A stretch of 64,000 bases of DNA from Odontocerum albicorne (GCA_949825065.1 OX463859.1:18123220-18187219); one strand, 5' to 3'; shown: positions 43,909 to 55,184, counted from the first letter of the stretch. Notes: generated by a model from the letters alone, not told the origin. Numbers and translations: made by a program.

Positions 43909-44775
43909 AAAGTCTTTTAAATATATATAAATAAAGTTCAACATATAGCGTGCGAGAGGGGATGGGGGAAAGAGATAAATACGTTTTTTTTACTTAAACA
44001 GAACCATGGATAGAAATAAAACAATAGTTATTGAATTTTAACTTTTTTTATCCTATTGGTAAATTAGGGCGTCGTGACTCATTTTTTTTTTAAATAAGGA
44101 AAATAAAGTATTAATGCAGAATTTTCCTTATGTAGGTTCATAACCTTTTAAGGCAACGAACTTATCAATTTAATAAACCTTAAAGGACTCAAATAAAACA
44201 AACTGAGTTAGGAATGTCTTTTGTTTGATTCGTATTCAGCAAATATGGAAATTTCCAGTCGAAAGGATTGGCCATAGCTTGATATCGTAATGACCGCTTC
44301 TCGGAAATTAATTTAAATATTTGTTGTCATATGTAATCGTTTGTATAATTTTATATTCAAAGTATTTTATGTGTCTTCGAGGAGACAGAATAATCCTTAT
44401 ATAACCATACGTAAAAGTTCTTCAGTTTTTCATTCTTGTTACCTCAGTTATTTTTTTCCTACTATTTCTTTTCATTTTTTCTCGGTTTACCTATTTCGCA
44501 ATCTATCTATTTCAGACATATATTAGTAAATTTGTAAATCGTCAACATTTAACTCATAACTTTATAAAACAATAATGTGGTTGATTCGAATAGATTTTCT
44601 CTTAGCAATAAACCCGCCATATTGTATACCATACAATAAAGTATTAAATAAATAAATGATCTTGTAAGTATTTCACATATTGCGTCCATCACTATTAATT
44701 TAACTTATGTAGAAAATTCTGACACAAATCAAGATACGATGATACAAATCTAGAAAAAAACTGTCATGATTGGCA
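43909..44775. other. Stretch without recognised feature
   Basis: AT-rich. Nothing supportable. Confidence 0.4.
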
Positions 44776-44779
44776 ATGT

Positions 44780-44950
44780 TTTTCATGGGAGACTATGAGG
44801 CCGCGTCCCCTTGTGTTGGACCGACCAGATCGAGGACTTCACCGACTCCGTTCTGTGCGAGATTTCACACATGGCCAGAACCAGAAATAAATATTGTGCA
44901 GGCCTCATCACGAAGATCACGACCCTCAGCCATGAAGATGAAGATTAGAA
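44780..44950 (+). mobile_element. LINE-C C-terminal fragment
   Basis: Plus frame: LCWTDQIEDFTDSVLCEISH, MARTRNKYCAGLITKIT. The W-T-D-Q-I and A-R-x-R-x-K-x-x-x-L-I spacing matches the end of RTE-like ORF2 proteins. Ends HEDED and stop. Confidence 0.65.
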
Positions 44951-44987
44951 AAAAAGCAACAAGTAAATGACTACTAGTAAACTAACG

Positions 44988-45060
44988 TGATGTGGCCTAG
45001 TATTTAGCATATTTGCTTAAACCTAGGCGTTTCGGGTTCGAATCCCACCATTTTTTGTAC
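44988..45060 (+). mobile_element. tRNA-like SINE head
   Basis: TGGCCTAGTATTTAGCA as box A and GGGTTCGAATCCCACC as a perfect box B. The body that follows does not match SINE-A, B or C. No acceptor stem pairing, so not a tRNA gene. Confidence 0.55.
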
Positions 45061-45089
45061 TGGTTTTATTTGCAGGCTTTTTGTCATCT

Positions 45090-45460
45090 TAATGTATTTT
45101 TTTTCTGGTGCTCACTAGTTACCTAACGTAAATTCTTGGGGTAATTGATGTGTTACGAAATAGCAATTGACATATTTCTGTGAGTGTTTTATAATATTGC
45201 AGGAAGCATGATTGGTAGTTTGATCTTTTTCTAAAGTACTTCCTAAAGATGCACACGTCACCTATATATCTTAGCACTAAGAGGTATACCATTCCACGCC
45301 ACAGGACCAGCAACAGCAAAAGTTCTATCATTATACTCCACCTATTGTATCGATTTGGAACGATCAATTTATTAGATGAAGAACTCGATTTCAAAATTCT
45401 ATTCCTCTCAAAAAGAGCATATCTCAGATACGGAATCGAAAAAGACAGTTGACACATCTC
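45090..45460 (-). mobile_element. LINE-E C-terminal fragment (L2/CR1-like)
   Basis: Minus frame: YNDRTFAVAGPVAWNGIPLS then AKI. The R-x-F/L-A-V-A-x-P/S-x-x-W-N-x-L/I-P block is the well-known end of L2/CR1-type ORF2. Same family as 58,860-59,000 on the plus strand. Confidence 0.7.
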
Positions 45461-45547
45461 ATTGGTACTTAAATACTAAGAGATAATGTTTAAAGTCGTT
45501 CACAACATTTGTAGACCAACAGTGTAGAATTTTTAGAAACGGACTTC

Positions 45548-45895
45548 TTCTTCTTCTTAAACTTTCTGTAGACTCTCAAGAGTCTGTTACTGCAGGATTG
45601 TCCTGTGATGCTGAGCTCCAGCTATCTCTCCATCGTTTCGGGGGTCTCCCTGGCGGTCGCCGTCCATCCGGCACCCCATGCAGAGCTATGTATGGAATTC
45701 TTGTGGAATTCATTCTCTGTACATGTTGGTACCAGTATCGTCGACGCTGTCGTCCCCATCTGACCACATCTTGGACCTCACAGACCTCTCGGATTGTGGT
45801 GTTCCTTACACGATCACGCAAAGTCTTCCCAGCAATAGCGCACAGTCTTCTTCCCAGCAATAGAAAGTCTTCCCAGCAATAGAAACGGACTAATA
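45548..45895 (-). mobile_element. LINE-B ORF2 C-terminal fragment, minus copy
   Basis: 94-codon minus frame: RLCAIAGKTLRDRVRN, VQDVVRWGRQRRRYWYQHVQ, GRRPPGRPPKRWRDSW. The 3' end shows the GAAGAAGAAG tail (complement at 45,548-45,558). The upstream edge at 45,820-45,890 has three tandem copies of GTCTTCCCAGCAATAG. Confidence 0.8.
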
Positions 45896-45899
45896 AGAC

Positions 45900-46525
45900 A
45901 ATATACGAGTATATGCCTAATATATCTGTCTAGCAGCTAAATTGAAAACCGACTCGAGTCTATAAATTTGCGAATAGGGCAAACTAAAATAAATAGAATT
46001 ACAATAATCAATATGCTTTGTTGACAGATTGTGGACAGGCAAATGTTTATATGGAGTTCCAGTAATTTAGACTCGTTTGTTCTCCTTTATTTCCAAGATA
46101 TTCCCAGCATTCGTCTTCAACTCTACATTTTGAACACGTCGAACTGTTTTACAATACATTTAAATCTTATGAATTGTCCTATCTTGACTGGAGAATGCCC
46201 TGATTTCCGAACAAAGAAACAGTATTATACGTACGTGAAACTGTGCTAAAATGATAAAGCGTGAAAGGGAAACTATTGACAGTTATGTCATGGGAGTGAC
46301 AGACAACCGACAAGACTCCAGTTAAAGCCAGGAAACAAGATGTCGGTCAAAGCAGGGCAGCGCTACAACATTAAGCGAATTAAACGAGATCATTAAATTA
46401 TATGGATGTTTTTCTTTATTAAATTAAACCATTATAATTCGATTGACACAATAATTGTACAAACGGTTCGCAAAATTGGATCATTCTTATTTTATTTACT
46501 TCATTTGACTTTTTAAAATTTTTAC
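45900..46525. other. Stretch without recognised feature
   Basis: AT-rich. Nothing supportable. Confidence 0.4.
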
Positions 46526-46529
46526 AATG

Positions 46530-47087
46530 GTGATATCGAATGGCGTGTAGCGATAGAAAACAAAATCAATGGGATACTAAAACATTTATATTCGCATCGG
46601 ACATTACCAAAATAGGGCACAACATTATTTTAGTATAAACTTGGATGTATAGGAGTAAAACGTTTACGTGAAAAATGACTTAGAGGAACCGAATAAATGC
46701 TTTAGAAATGTGTGCTCTGTGAATAATAAGTACATGATGTGACAATACGGAATGAAGTGATTTGGAACGAATCTGAACTTAAGGCTGATGTGTTGAGTAA
46801 GATGAAGAACACTCTGAGATGGTTTGGGCATGTAGAACAAATGAAAGAAGAAATACTAACAAAACAAATGTAAATGCAAATGTGAATGAAACACGTAGTA
46901 GAGGAAGACCAAGACCAAGGAAAGTATTTTTTAAGGATACGTAGAAAGTCCGAGAAATCGTTTTGACTTGTACAGATGCAGGTAGGTGTATGGATGTAGA
47001 AGAGGAGAAGAATGTGTCTCGAGATAGGAAACTCTGTCCTCTCTGCCTACCCCGACAGGGAAATAGCGTGATGGTGTGTATGTATGC
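46530..47087 (+). mobile_element. LINE-A 3' half with intact 3' terminus
   Basis: From GATATCGAATGGCGTGTAGC through GATGGTTTGGGCATGTAGAA to the complete terminus CCTCTCTGCCTACCCCGACA, then GGGAAATAGCGTGATGG and TGTATGTATG. Good reference for the LINE-A 3' end. Confidence 0.85.
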
Positions 47088-47089
47088 AT

Positions 47090-47290
47090 CGTCTTGGAAA
47101 TTTCTGCCAGTCTAATCGGTCTACTTTTGTTTTACTTTAGTTTATTTCTAGTCCTAGTTTGCAGCTCTTCTTTTCAACTATATATGAAGGAACTCGGCCA
47201 TCTCATTTTTGTCGTTGGCTTTAAACATTATCATCTGCAACTCTTATACTGGAGAGTTTACGACCTCCTATGATAAAACCACCTTCCCAT
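47090..47290 (-). mobile_element. LINE-C reverse transcriptase fragment, minus copy
   Basis: Minus strand: GGRKLSSIRVADDN, then KLGLEIN and SKTKVDRLD. VADD stands where YADD is expected, and the spacing to N-x-S-K-T-K is right. Stops and frameshifts present. Inserted right at the 3' end of the LINE-A copy. Confidence 0.65.
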
Positions 47291-47302
47291 CCGTCGAAGG
47301 TT

Positions 47303-47450
47303 TATTTGTAGTTCGTTTTGCCTTGCTAAGTTTTCTACGGCTTTCTTACTAAATATGTTTATCTAAATGTATGCAGATGCGAGAGAGTTCTTATCTACTG
47401 GCCGCAACCACCACATTCCTAACCTTACCCTTAAATTGGGTTGTTATGTA
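47303..47450 (-). repeat. Dispersed ~145-bp repeat, reversed copy
   Basis: Reverse complement of 11,585-11,730. Blocks GGTTTATTTGTAGTTCG and TATGCAGATGCGAGAG. Confidence 0.7.
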
Positions 47451-47504
47451 ATATTTTTTGCCTGCCAATAATATCAATACTAGGTTTAATTGCAAGTTAT
47501 AGTG

Positions 47505-47550
47505 CCCTTGAGGAGAGTCTGCTCTCTAAACGGCGCTTTATACATAGTTA
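47505..47550 (+). mobile_element. LINE-E/SINE-D tail fragment
   Basis: AGTGCCCTTGAGGAGAGTCT and GCTCTCTAAACGGCGCTTTA. Head missing. Confidence 0.8.
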
Positions 47551-47813
47551 TTTGATTATTATTATTCCCATAGGTCTGAGTTAATATTTAATCAGCACAG
47601 TATTGATGAACGACAGGGTGGCATAAGGATATTAATAAAGACGCTCCCACACACGTTGACACGTCACGCTGCCCGATGGGCAACAGATGGTCAGTCTCGC
47701 ACCACAATACGGCTGCATCGGGGCCGACTTGTCCAACAACTAATAATAAAATATCATCAAATACCTACAGTATTCGATCCCGTCAGAAAAATATTCTTAT
47801 TTGTGATATAAAA

Positions 47814-48466
47814 CAAGTCTTCTCAAATTAGGGGGCGCGTACTCCTAAGGGACCGTGAAACTCCTGCCAATTAAGCCGCGAAATATTTCAGTGTTTGAAA
47901 GATAAAATCTACTAATATTTATTAATTATTTAAATTTTGTTAGTTTAACAAAATATTACGGCATACAAAATTTATTGTAATTCAAATGTTACGCGTGAGT
48001 CATTTGTATCTGGAGACGATGCAAATGCAGGTGTTAATTTTCTACCATATCGATCGATGTATTTGACAGTTTAAAAAAAAATATTAGTATTGATAATCGT
48101 AATTCCGTTTGCGACCAATATACCTATACGAAACAGCATTTTCATCATAATTGGTAATAAAATGTAGAAGTATCGTGTTCTACCTTTCATCGGAAACTTT
48201 GAAGCAAACCTGTGAATTAGCAGTCCAAACATTATACCGGATATAGATTGGTTATGTAAAACTATGCAATCACACTCTTCTCATTAAAATGTTTTTGCTG
48301 CTGCAATTGCTAAATTTGAAGTTATTTTTTTGTTATATTTTTGCTTTATAAGTAATAAAATTGTGTTTTATTATTTTTAGTAAAATGTTCCTTAAATTAT
48401 AGGCTAAAACCTTTTTTTTTGGGCTCCTTAAATTAATTTTTTTCATAAAAAAATTGAGAAGCACTG
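47814..48466. mobile_element. Non-autonomous hAT-like element
   Basis: The left end CAAGTCTTCTCAAATT is followed by GGGGGCGCGTACTCC, a pattern seen at the ends of many hAT elements. The right end is AAATTGAGAAGCACTG. The terminal 15 bp are inverted matches with about 4 differences. No 8-bp target duplication survives and the interior encodes nothing legible. Old. Confidence 0.5.
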
Positions 48467-48596
48467 ATGAATGCCTGGGCAAAAGGGTACACATTTCATT
48501 TTACTTTTGACCTCGAAACATTTATGTTTCTAAATTTAGCATTGTACAAATCCATGTCTTTCAATCCCATACCTATGTCATTAAATCGATCATTTA

Positions 48597-48692
48597 TCAC
48601 TGCGTGACTAAACCTTTTTGTGTTGAGCGTAAAATCGTACCTTAAGTGTATCTGCTTGGTTTCTTGAATATCAGTAAAGAGGGGTACATCTA
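48597..48692. repeat. Diverged dispersed repeat
   Basis: Second copy of the repeat at 13,278-13,376. Confidence 0.5.
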
Positions 48693-48734
48693 TTATTGTG
48701 AAAATCTAGTCAAGTATATCATCACCGACTCGTC

Positions 48735-49380
48735 ATGTCCCTATTGTTGTAGGCAGAAAGAACAAACCGTCTCTTTATTCTATCCCGGCACACATTTTTC
48801 ACTTCTGCCACGTCAATACACCTCATCATCCATACTCTAATTAGATTTTTTTTAATCTTCATTTCCTCTTTCGCAAATTAATTCATTTGATCGTCCCAAT
48901 ATTTTCGTACCTTCTATATTACTTATATAGAGTATTCTAGTAAATATTTCATCATTCGTTGTCTCTACGTGACCAAACCATATCATTTCTCCTTTATTTA
49001 TTTTAAGCACTGTATCTTCTTTCAATCCATATTGTTTCCTATTATCATTACTTATTCTGCCACACAATGATTTTAAACTCATATTCGTACACAACGCAGA
49101 TTTTTATTAATTATTTCTAGGCCTTTCTAAACTTTTGTACTACTCGTGTAAACCATTTTTGTACATATTTTTTCTACTTTGCCGAACTATCCCAAAGCTT
49201 CTTTCATTATTTTAAACATTGCATCTTCTTTTTCATTCTTTCCTAATGTCCTCATTCCATATTCTGACATACATTTTTTTGTCACACTTTCTACGCAACG
49301 CTCTCATTTCTACCGTGTTTATATACTCGTAACATTCGTAACATTTTTGCCACGTTCAAGTTTCGTTTGCATACTATAAT
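48735..49380 (-). mobile_element. Two LINE-A subfamily ends, reversed, in tandem
   Basis: 48,735-49,105 and 49,106-49,380 are successive minus copies of the diverged LINE-A lineage also seen at 32,044. The minus frame of the first gives SLCGRISNDNRKQYGLKEDT, WFGHVETTNDEIFTRILY and then GRSNELICERGNED. The second is shorter and more decayed. Confidence 0.7.
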
Positions 49381-49617
49381 GTTCGGACAAATATTTCACT
49401 ATGAGCAGCCAGTTACAAAATCAACCCACTTGCCATGACTACTGAATTCGTCCATTTTGACATGCAATCCCTCATGATCGTATATGATTGTCAGCCATCC
49501 TGAGAATTAAAGACCCCTGGACACGTATTGATATGTTGTGGGCAATCTATTGCACTTTAATAAACACATGAAACCCATAGTTACGATGGCAAGAAGATTA
49601 ATTTATTGATTCGTAAG

Positions 49618-49740
49618 GACTCTTCAACATATCCGAATTAGTAATTCAGAAGTGTTGAAGAGCGCCCCCGAGAGACAACACTGAACCATAAACCCCTGGG
49701 TGGAAGCCAAGCATCTTGTCAACTAGGTCCAGCTAAGAAG
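49618..49740. mobile_element. SINE-B tail pieces in opposing orientation
   Basis: 49,618-49,660 is a plus tail (CTTCAACATATCCGAATTAG). 49,660-49,740 is a reversed, internally deleted SINE-B: tail GTTGAAGAGCGCCCCCGAGA joined directly to a head remnant AGCATCTTGTCAACTAGG. Confidence 0.6.
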
Positions 49741-49744
49741 ATCA

Positions 49745-50285
49745 AAGATTAAACTCGCCAGGTTTAATCTGCTAGATTCATTAGTTTGGCACATTTATAA
49801 AACTATTCACAAAATGATAGCAGGTGTTTTCAAGCTCTAATGATAGCCAATATATTTTAATACGATTTACTTTAGTATAGTTACAAGATTTTCATTCAAT
49901 ATCACATTTCTATTAGGTAGTAGATCATATTTCATAGAGTCCCATATTGCAACTTCCGGAAAATTTCAATGCACTTTCTTCGATCATGACTAGGAGTCTC
50001 CGAAACTACCCTCCGTTAAAAAGTCGACCTATATATTTATATATAATACTATCGGCGTATAATGAAATATTTCCTATAGAATTATGCAATTTGTTAGAGA
50101 AAATTTGTCGAGTACTTACAGGACAGCTTAAGAAATAATATTTCCTTTCACACACAGACGAAATCGACTTGATTCTTGCGACCAGTGCCGGAGGGTTTTT
50201 TTTATAATTTCCTGTTAAACTACAACACGTCAATTTTAATTTTGTTATCGAAATCTGAATGACTAAGCGAGTATTATATATGATG
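49745..50285. other. Stretch without recognised feature
   Basis: AT-rich. Nothing supportable. Confidence 0.4.
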
Positions 50286-50289
50286 CAAG

Positions 50290-50515
50290 TCAGATGTGTA
50301 AGGTAAGCGTGGAAGAGATGGACCGAGGACGCGTGGCTGAATCAAATGGACCAGATTTTGAAAGAACGTTAATTGAGAAGTATGAATAAGAAGATTATGC
50401 GTGACGAGATGTATGAATTTAGAAGAGGTGAAAGTCATGTGCTTTTATAGATTTTTTTTGCAAATCTGTCCTCTCTGCCTGCCTAGCAAGGGACACGGCG
50501 TGATTATATGTAACA
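50290..50515 (+). mobile_element. LINE-A 3' end
   Basis: GAGATGGACCGAGGACGCGT region (GRPRK block), RRCM-type ACGAGATGTATGAATTTAGA, then CCTCTCTGCCTGCCTAGCAA and the terminus. Confidence 0.75.
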
Positions 50516-50519
50516 TATG

Positions 50520-51160
50520 TAGGTCATTTTTCAAAACATAAAAAAACTGTCAATTAAAATTTCACTAGCATAAACATAAAAAAAAATGTAACATTTTTTC
50601 CTTAACCCCAAGTCACAATAATCTACCATATACTCGTATTTTACTCCACTTTTAATTGTTTACACGAATTTATTAATTGGTAATTAATCAATGTTGATTT
50701 GTTTTGATGTAACTAAATTATCAAAATAATATTTTTGTAATATTGCATGCAAAACAAAACAATATCGCTCAATACCCGAAGGTCAGTTCGACCGGAACAG
50801 GAAGTGGGGTTAGCAAAACCACACTTCCTGCACCTTTAACCTTCGTTAGCACGTGCGCATTGATTGCATAATCAATTAGTATCGATAAAGATAAAAAGCC
50901 CTCAAGGGTTTCCTTAATCAAACGAACAAATACTTTTGCCACGTGCTTATTCTGCATTTGCCTCTCAGGCGCATTCAGGACTGGATTTACCATATAGTAT
51001 AAGGGACCTCCATAATTGGAGCTCCAAAAAAATATAACGTTATAAAAAAAGTTCATTTTTAATAGTGTTTGTTTGCAAAATTTGCTTTTTTGTTTGCAAA
51101 AACGTTCATCAATTCATTAAAATCTAATCATTTTAACATTTTAGACTATATTTTATTTAT
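50520..51160. other. Unassigned; 50,760-51,010 GC-richer
   Basis: The GC-richer part has a 95-codon minus frame (50,769-51,056) reading VFVRLIKETLEGFLSLSILI with no assignable motif. It may be a decayed coding fragment of a transposon. Confidence 0.3.
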
Positions 51161-51162
51161 AG

Positions 51163-51274
51163 TTAAGGCATTAACATTTTGAAGGTTTAAAGGCGTTGTA
51201 ATTTGTTTTGTCAAACACTGTTTATTTAACGGTATAACCCTACCGGTTTCAAGGATTTCACCTCATCGTCAGAT
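51163..51274. mobile_element. Palindromic MITE, left half
   Basis: AGTTAAGGCATTAACATTTT outer block, AAACACTGTTTATTT, and CGGTATAACCCTACCGGTTT. The expected second arm is replaced by a different hairpin. Confidence 0.8.
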
Positions 51275-51333
51275 TTTCCAAACGACAGAATTGCTTTGAG
51301 AAAAATGTTCAAAGCAGTTCTATCATTTGGAAA
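51275..51333. repeat. 59-nt miRNA-like hairpin
   Basis: TTTCCAAACGACAGAATTGC and TTGA form one arm, and TCAAAGCAGTTCTATCATTT and GGAAA the other, around the 9-nt loop GAAAAATGT. Two mismatches and one G-U in 25 pairs. Sits at the broken centre of a palindromic MITE. Confidence 0.75.
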
Positions 51334-51639
51334 GATACGAGTACTATGAATTGGGATCATGTCATCTAAACGTTCACGTATTCACACATTTCTTTAATTT
51401 TTCTACGCCGTCTTGAATTAATTCACACAATTGTATAAACCCATCCACAAACCCAATCTCTATCCTCAGAATATTGGGTCATAAGAGCTTTGCATTTTAA
51501 TCGTATTTCCAATAAAGATGCCTTCTCTGCTGCGGCGTGCATCGTACAATTTTAACACATTTTTTCCATTTTATTTTCGGGCCCCTATGAATTAAGGAGC
51601 CCCGAGCTATAACCCCTTTAGCTCTGTGGCAAATCAGGG

Positions 51640-51800
51640 ACTGCACACGATGTGTCTTTTCCAACCAGGTCACACCGTCGGGTGTCAGATTGTGTAGTTC
51701 TTACATGCCTCCAGAAAAAAACATACAATTGGCAGCTTTGTACGATGTTGTCCATAGTCTGGATCTCCCCGCACTTACAGAAAGGTGACTACTTAGCTCC
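51640..51800 (-). mobile_element. LINE-G C-terminal fragment, minus copy
   Basis: Minus strand: KCGEIQTMDNIVQSC in one frame and ELHNLTPDGVTWLEKT in the next. C-G-x-I-Q-T-M-x-x-I and the following L-x-x-L-x-P-x-x-x-x-W-L are the terminal block of insect non-LTR proteins. Frameshifted. Confidence 0.7.
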
Positions 51801-52044
51801 ACTTGTGCATATCATATGAAGTGTTATCTAATCATATTCAGATTACACCACTACTTCCGAAATATGGAAAAATAGAAAACAGGCAAAATAGAAGACCAAT
51901 TAAGACGTCGAGTTTGTTAATAGTAAAACTCTCTAATAGTATAATAGGGTGTAGTTCCCGTGGTCTCAATACTTATTATCATCACCACCATGCCCATATA
52001 TATGTCTATGTAATCGTTTACTGTGCCTAATTAAAAAATATATG

Positions 52045-52480
52045 CTTTGCTTTTTTTTCCTATATGTTATATGAGTATCTATAGGAAAAAACAAAGTATG
52101 TATGGGGTTAAGTACTAGCCACGATTTCAGGCATCCTGTTTGCTAACCCCTGGTATATATTGTTATAATAGTTCTATTTCAGGCATCCTGTTTGCCAACC
52201 CCTGGTATATATTGTTATAATAGTTCTATTTCAGGCATCCTGTTTGCCAACCCCTGGTATATATTGTTATAAATTGTTCTATTTTATTTTTACTTATCGA
52301 TGTTAATCTCTTACTGCGCCTAATTTAAAAATTAAACTTTGTTTTTTGCTATGTAATATTTTACTGTGCCTTATTTAAAAATATATACTTTTGTTTTTCT
52401 TTTGTATGTATAGAAAAAAAACAAATTATATATATTTATATAGGGTTCGGTACTATCCACGGTTTCAGGCATCCACTAGG
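52045..52480. repeat. ~270-bp duplication with hairpins
   Basis: 52,045-52,140 and 52,370-52,470 are diverged copies: both have a CTTTGTTTTTT / AAAAAACAAA inverted pair followed by GGTTTCAGGCATCC or GATTTCAGGCATCC. The tandem array at 52,124-52,281 lies between. Confidence 0.65.
52124..52281 (+). repeat. 52-bp tandem repeat, 3 copies
   Basis: Exact 52-bp period: ATTTCAGGCATCCTGTTTGC, CAACCCCTGGTATATATTGT, TATAATAGTTCT. Copies are nearly identical, so expansion is recent. Confidence 0.95.
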
Positions 52481-52579
52481 GGTCTTGTAATGTATCCTCC
52501 GTGTATAATGAAGGATTGCTCTATGAGCTTCTTCATTTTGAAAATTCATGTATTCAGATTCACCCAATCACAAAACCAT

Positions 52580-53065
52580 CAATATATATTATTATTCGAG
52601 TGATATTTACAAATGATCTGCCATTTCATTCCGTTTTGACAATATTGTTTTACTTATCTCAGACATAAACACCATAAATTGTATCATGATCTGGGCGTCG
52701 GATAACATCGCAGTTGATCTTTTGAGCCGGTCTCTTAAGCTATTTATACACGAGCATAAAAAAAGGATGCTAAATTTTACGATTTACAAAATCCGTCGTA
52801 TTTCACGATATTATTTCATACTTTTTTAGCATACGATCAGCCAATAAAATTGAAGCACATTAAAAAAATGTGGTTCTAGGACATGATTGATTCTAATTTC
52901 AGCCGTTGAACATATTAAAATGTTCATAACTTCGTATAAACTGTCAACACAGCTTATTATATTTAATAATGAACCAATTTAATCTCTCCGGATTCCTAAA
53001 GAAGTTTACATTTATAAAAAAATCTAAAATAATCCGCGATTTGAATAAATAGACAAAAAATACAG
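52580..53065. other. Stretch without recognised feature
   Basis: AT-rich. Nothing supportable. Confidence 0.4.
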
Positions 53066-53067
53066 AA

Positions 53068-53266
53068 TGCTTCCATGGCCTAGTTGATAAGACAACCGTC
53101 TTCTGACCCGGTGGTTATGTGTTCAATTTCGTTATCAGTCTGGTTTTAATATCATACCTCTTAAACATCTTTCTGGTGGATTATAAGAGATTGTGGATTG
53201 TAAGAGCCGCCACACAGCAATAAACTCGCCAGGTTAACAACGCAATGTGTAGTGTTGTACAATGCC
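53068..53266 (+). mobile_element. SINE-A copy
   Basis: Box A TGGCCTAGTTGA. Box B lost through a small deletion that joins the head to TTATCAGTCTGGTTTT. Tail GCAATAAACTCGCCAGGTTA. Confidence 0.85.
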
Positions 53267-53509
53267 AACTGACAATAAAGAACTTAAACTAAGTTTCGAC
53301 TAAAGATAAATTTTTCAATGGCATTTATGACAAATTTTTATTAAAATTTTCGTAATCTGTATGCCATTTCGTCATCTATAGTATAGCTATGTCCCGACTG
53401 GCGAATTCTTAATACGCTCACAAAGTTCTTCCCCTGTCTTGAAAATTGGCACGAGAGTGGGAGACGTAGAGTCAGATAGAGAGAAATCTAAGCTTGTTCT
53501 GCAGAGTAA

Positions 53510-53700
53510 GACAACTTCCATGACTTAGTTGATAAGACGCATGTTTTCCCACACGAGGTTTACGAGTCCCATTCCCGTTGGTATCCAGATTTTTTTTAAA
53601 TGTTCCAGTCTGGTTTTCACTTAAGGCTTGATTGTCATCTTTCTGGTTGGTTGAAAGAGACTTCCACCTGGCAATATCCCACCAGGTTGTACTATAAAAT
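53510..53700 (+). mobile_element. SINE-A copy
   Basis: Box A TGACTTAGTTGA, box B GAGTCCCATTCCC decayed. Middle TGTTCCAGTCTGGTTTTCAC, tail TCTGGTTGGTTGAAAGAGAC. Confidence 0.85.
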
Positions 53701-54013
53701 GGATGTGTGGTGTATAACGCCATTTCCAGCATCCAAAATCGTATGATGTAAAATTGTTTCTTGTCGCATGGGATTTAGTATACTGTATTGCATCATTGTG
53801 TGAAAACATTTTGATTTAGTGCAGATTAGATAGCTTGGGGCTATCTTACTATGCGAATTGCGTAACCAAAATACACGTTTAACTGTGTATGACAGTTATT
53901 AATTTCTGGGAATTGCAAAATGGTTTTGATTGACTGTTTATTGTTGCGAATATCATAGCGAAACATCTTCATCGTCATGAAATCCGGCGACTCGTTTTTT
54001 CCCGTAACATTCT

Positions 54014-54402
54014 TAACGACATCTGTGGCCTAGTTGGTAAGACGCCTGTCTATCGATCCGAGGTTACGGGTTCGATTCCCACTGGAACCCAATTTATTTT
54101 ATAAACGGTTTTCTCGTCTGGTTTTCAGTTAAGGCATCTTTAACATCTTTATGCTTGGTTGGATGAGATTGCCATATGGCAATAAACCCGCCAGGCTGTA
54201 CAGTATTGACCCGGCAGTAAGTAATACACATCGTTTGTAGAGCGTCGTCTCTGCGCACGATGCGCTAACAGTCTGGTCCGGTAACGACTGACAAATCGCG
54301 ACGGAACACGTGTATGAATGACAGAGACGACGCTCTACAAACGATGTGTATTACTTACCGCCAGGTACTGTACTGTATATTATGAATATACAATACAATA
54401 AT
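54014..54402 (+). mobile_element. SINE-A copy with intact promoter boxes, split by a MITE
   Basis: Box A TGGCCTAGTTGG at 54,026-54,037 and box B GGTTCGATTCC at 54,069-54,079 are both perfect RNA polymerase III internal promoter boxes, 31 bp apart. Tail continues to 54,209; the end (GTACTGTATATTATG and ATACAATACAATA) resumes after the MITE at 54,366. Confidence 0.9.
54210..54365. mobile_element. ~156-bp MITE with 41-bp near-perfect ends
   Basis: Arms 54,213-54,253 and 54,322-54,362 are inverted copies with one mismatch: GTAAGTAATACACATCGTTT then GTAGAGCGTCGTCTCTG. The 68-bp centre is GC-richer (CGCACGATGCGC, TCCGGTAACGACTG). The SINE tail motif GTAC-A/T-GTAT occurs on both sides and is a candidate target duplication. 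No homologous copy in the window. Confidence 0.9.
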
Positions 54403-54769
54403 ACATTTTTTCCTGTTAACGTACTATACGAGAATATGGGGATGTCCCCGTTGCGTGATTGTACAAAAAACACCCAACCCATACACACATATTTTCTGTT
54501 TATTCGAAATATCGAATAACATTTAATAAATAAATCTATTGATACGAGTAATACGTGAAAATTTCAAGCCAGCAAAATGCGTATTTCATACTTTAAATCA
54601 GTCATAAAAATTCCCTACAGGCACATACAAAGTGATATCATATTTTCTCGATTGTCTAAAAACATATACGAGTATATATGGTTTGAGTGTTTTTGCAAAT
54701 ACTCGTATATATCAATATTGGTTTGATCTCTCGCTGAGATACTTTTTTTAAATTTAATTCATTGTTTTT

Positions 54770-55093
54770 TCGGGGAAACAGAACAGAGCGCCAAACTTTC
54801 CTGTCTCAAAACACATACTTCGCATCTTCTTTATTCATACACCTCATATAACTACGATTTCTACTTTTTACGTTTCCTTCTTTTAAAATATTCCCTTGGT
54901 CTGTTCATAGCCTTCCTTAGTCTTCCTCTGCTACGCACTCCACTCACATTTGCTCTATATATTTATTTTGTTAGTTTTTCTTCATTCATTCATTCTACAT
55001 GTCCAAACCACCTTAGAGTGCTCTTCTTCATCTTGCTCAACACATTAGTCTTAAGTTTACACTTAACTCTAATTACCTTTTTGACACAAAATA
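54770..55093 (-). mobile_element. LINE-A 3' end, minus copy
   Basis: Complements of the 3' UTR (AACAGAACAGAGCGCCAAAC), the MDVEEA region and the FGHVERMN region (CTACATGTCCAAACCACCTT). Its right side is interrupted by the Tigger element. Confidence 0.75.
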
Positions 55094-55184
55094 TTGCCCT
55101 CGACTTGCGCACATTCTACTTTCGCTATTTCGCACATTGTTTTAAATTCATTTTTTTCGATAATGCAAAAATTATTCGCTTCCA

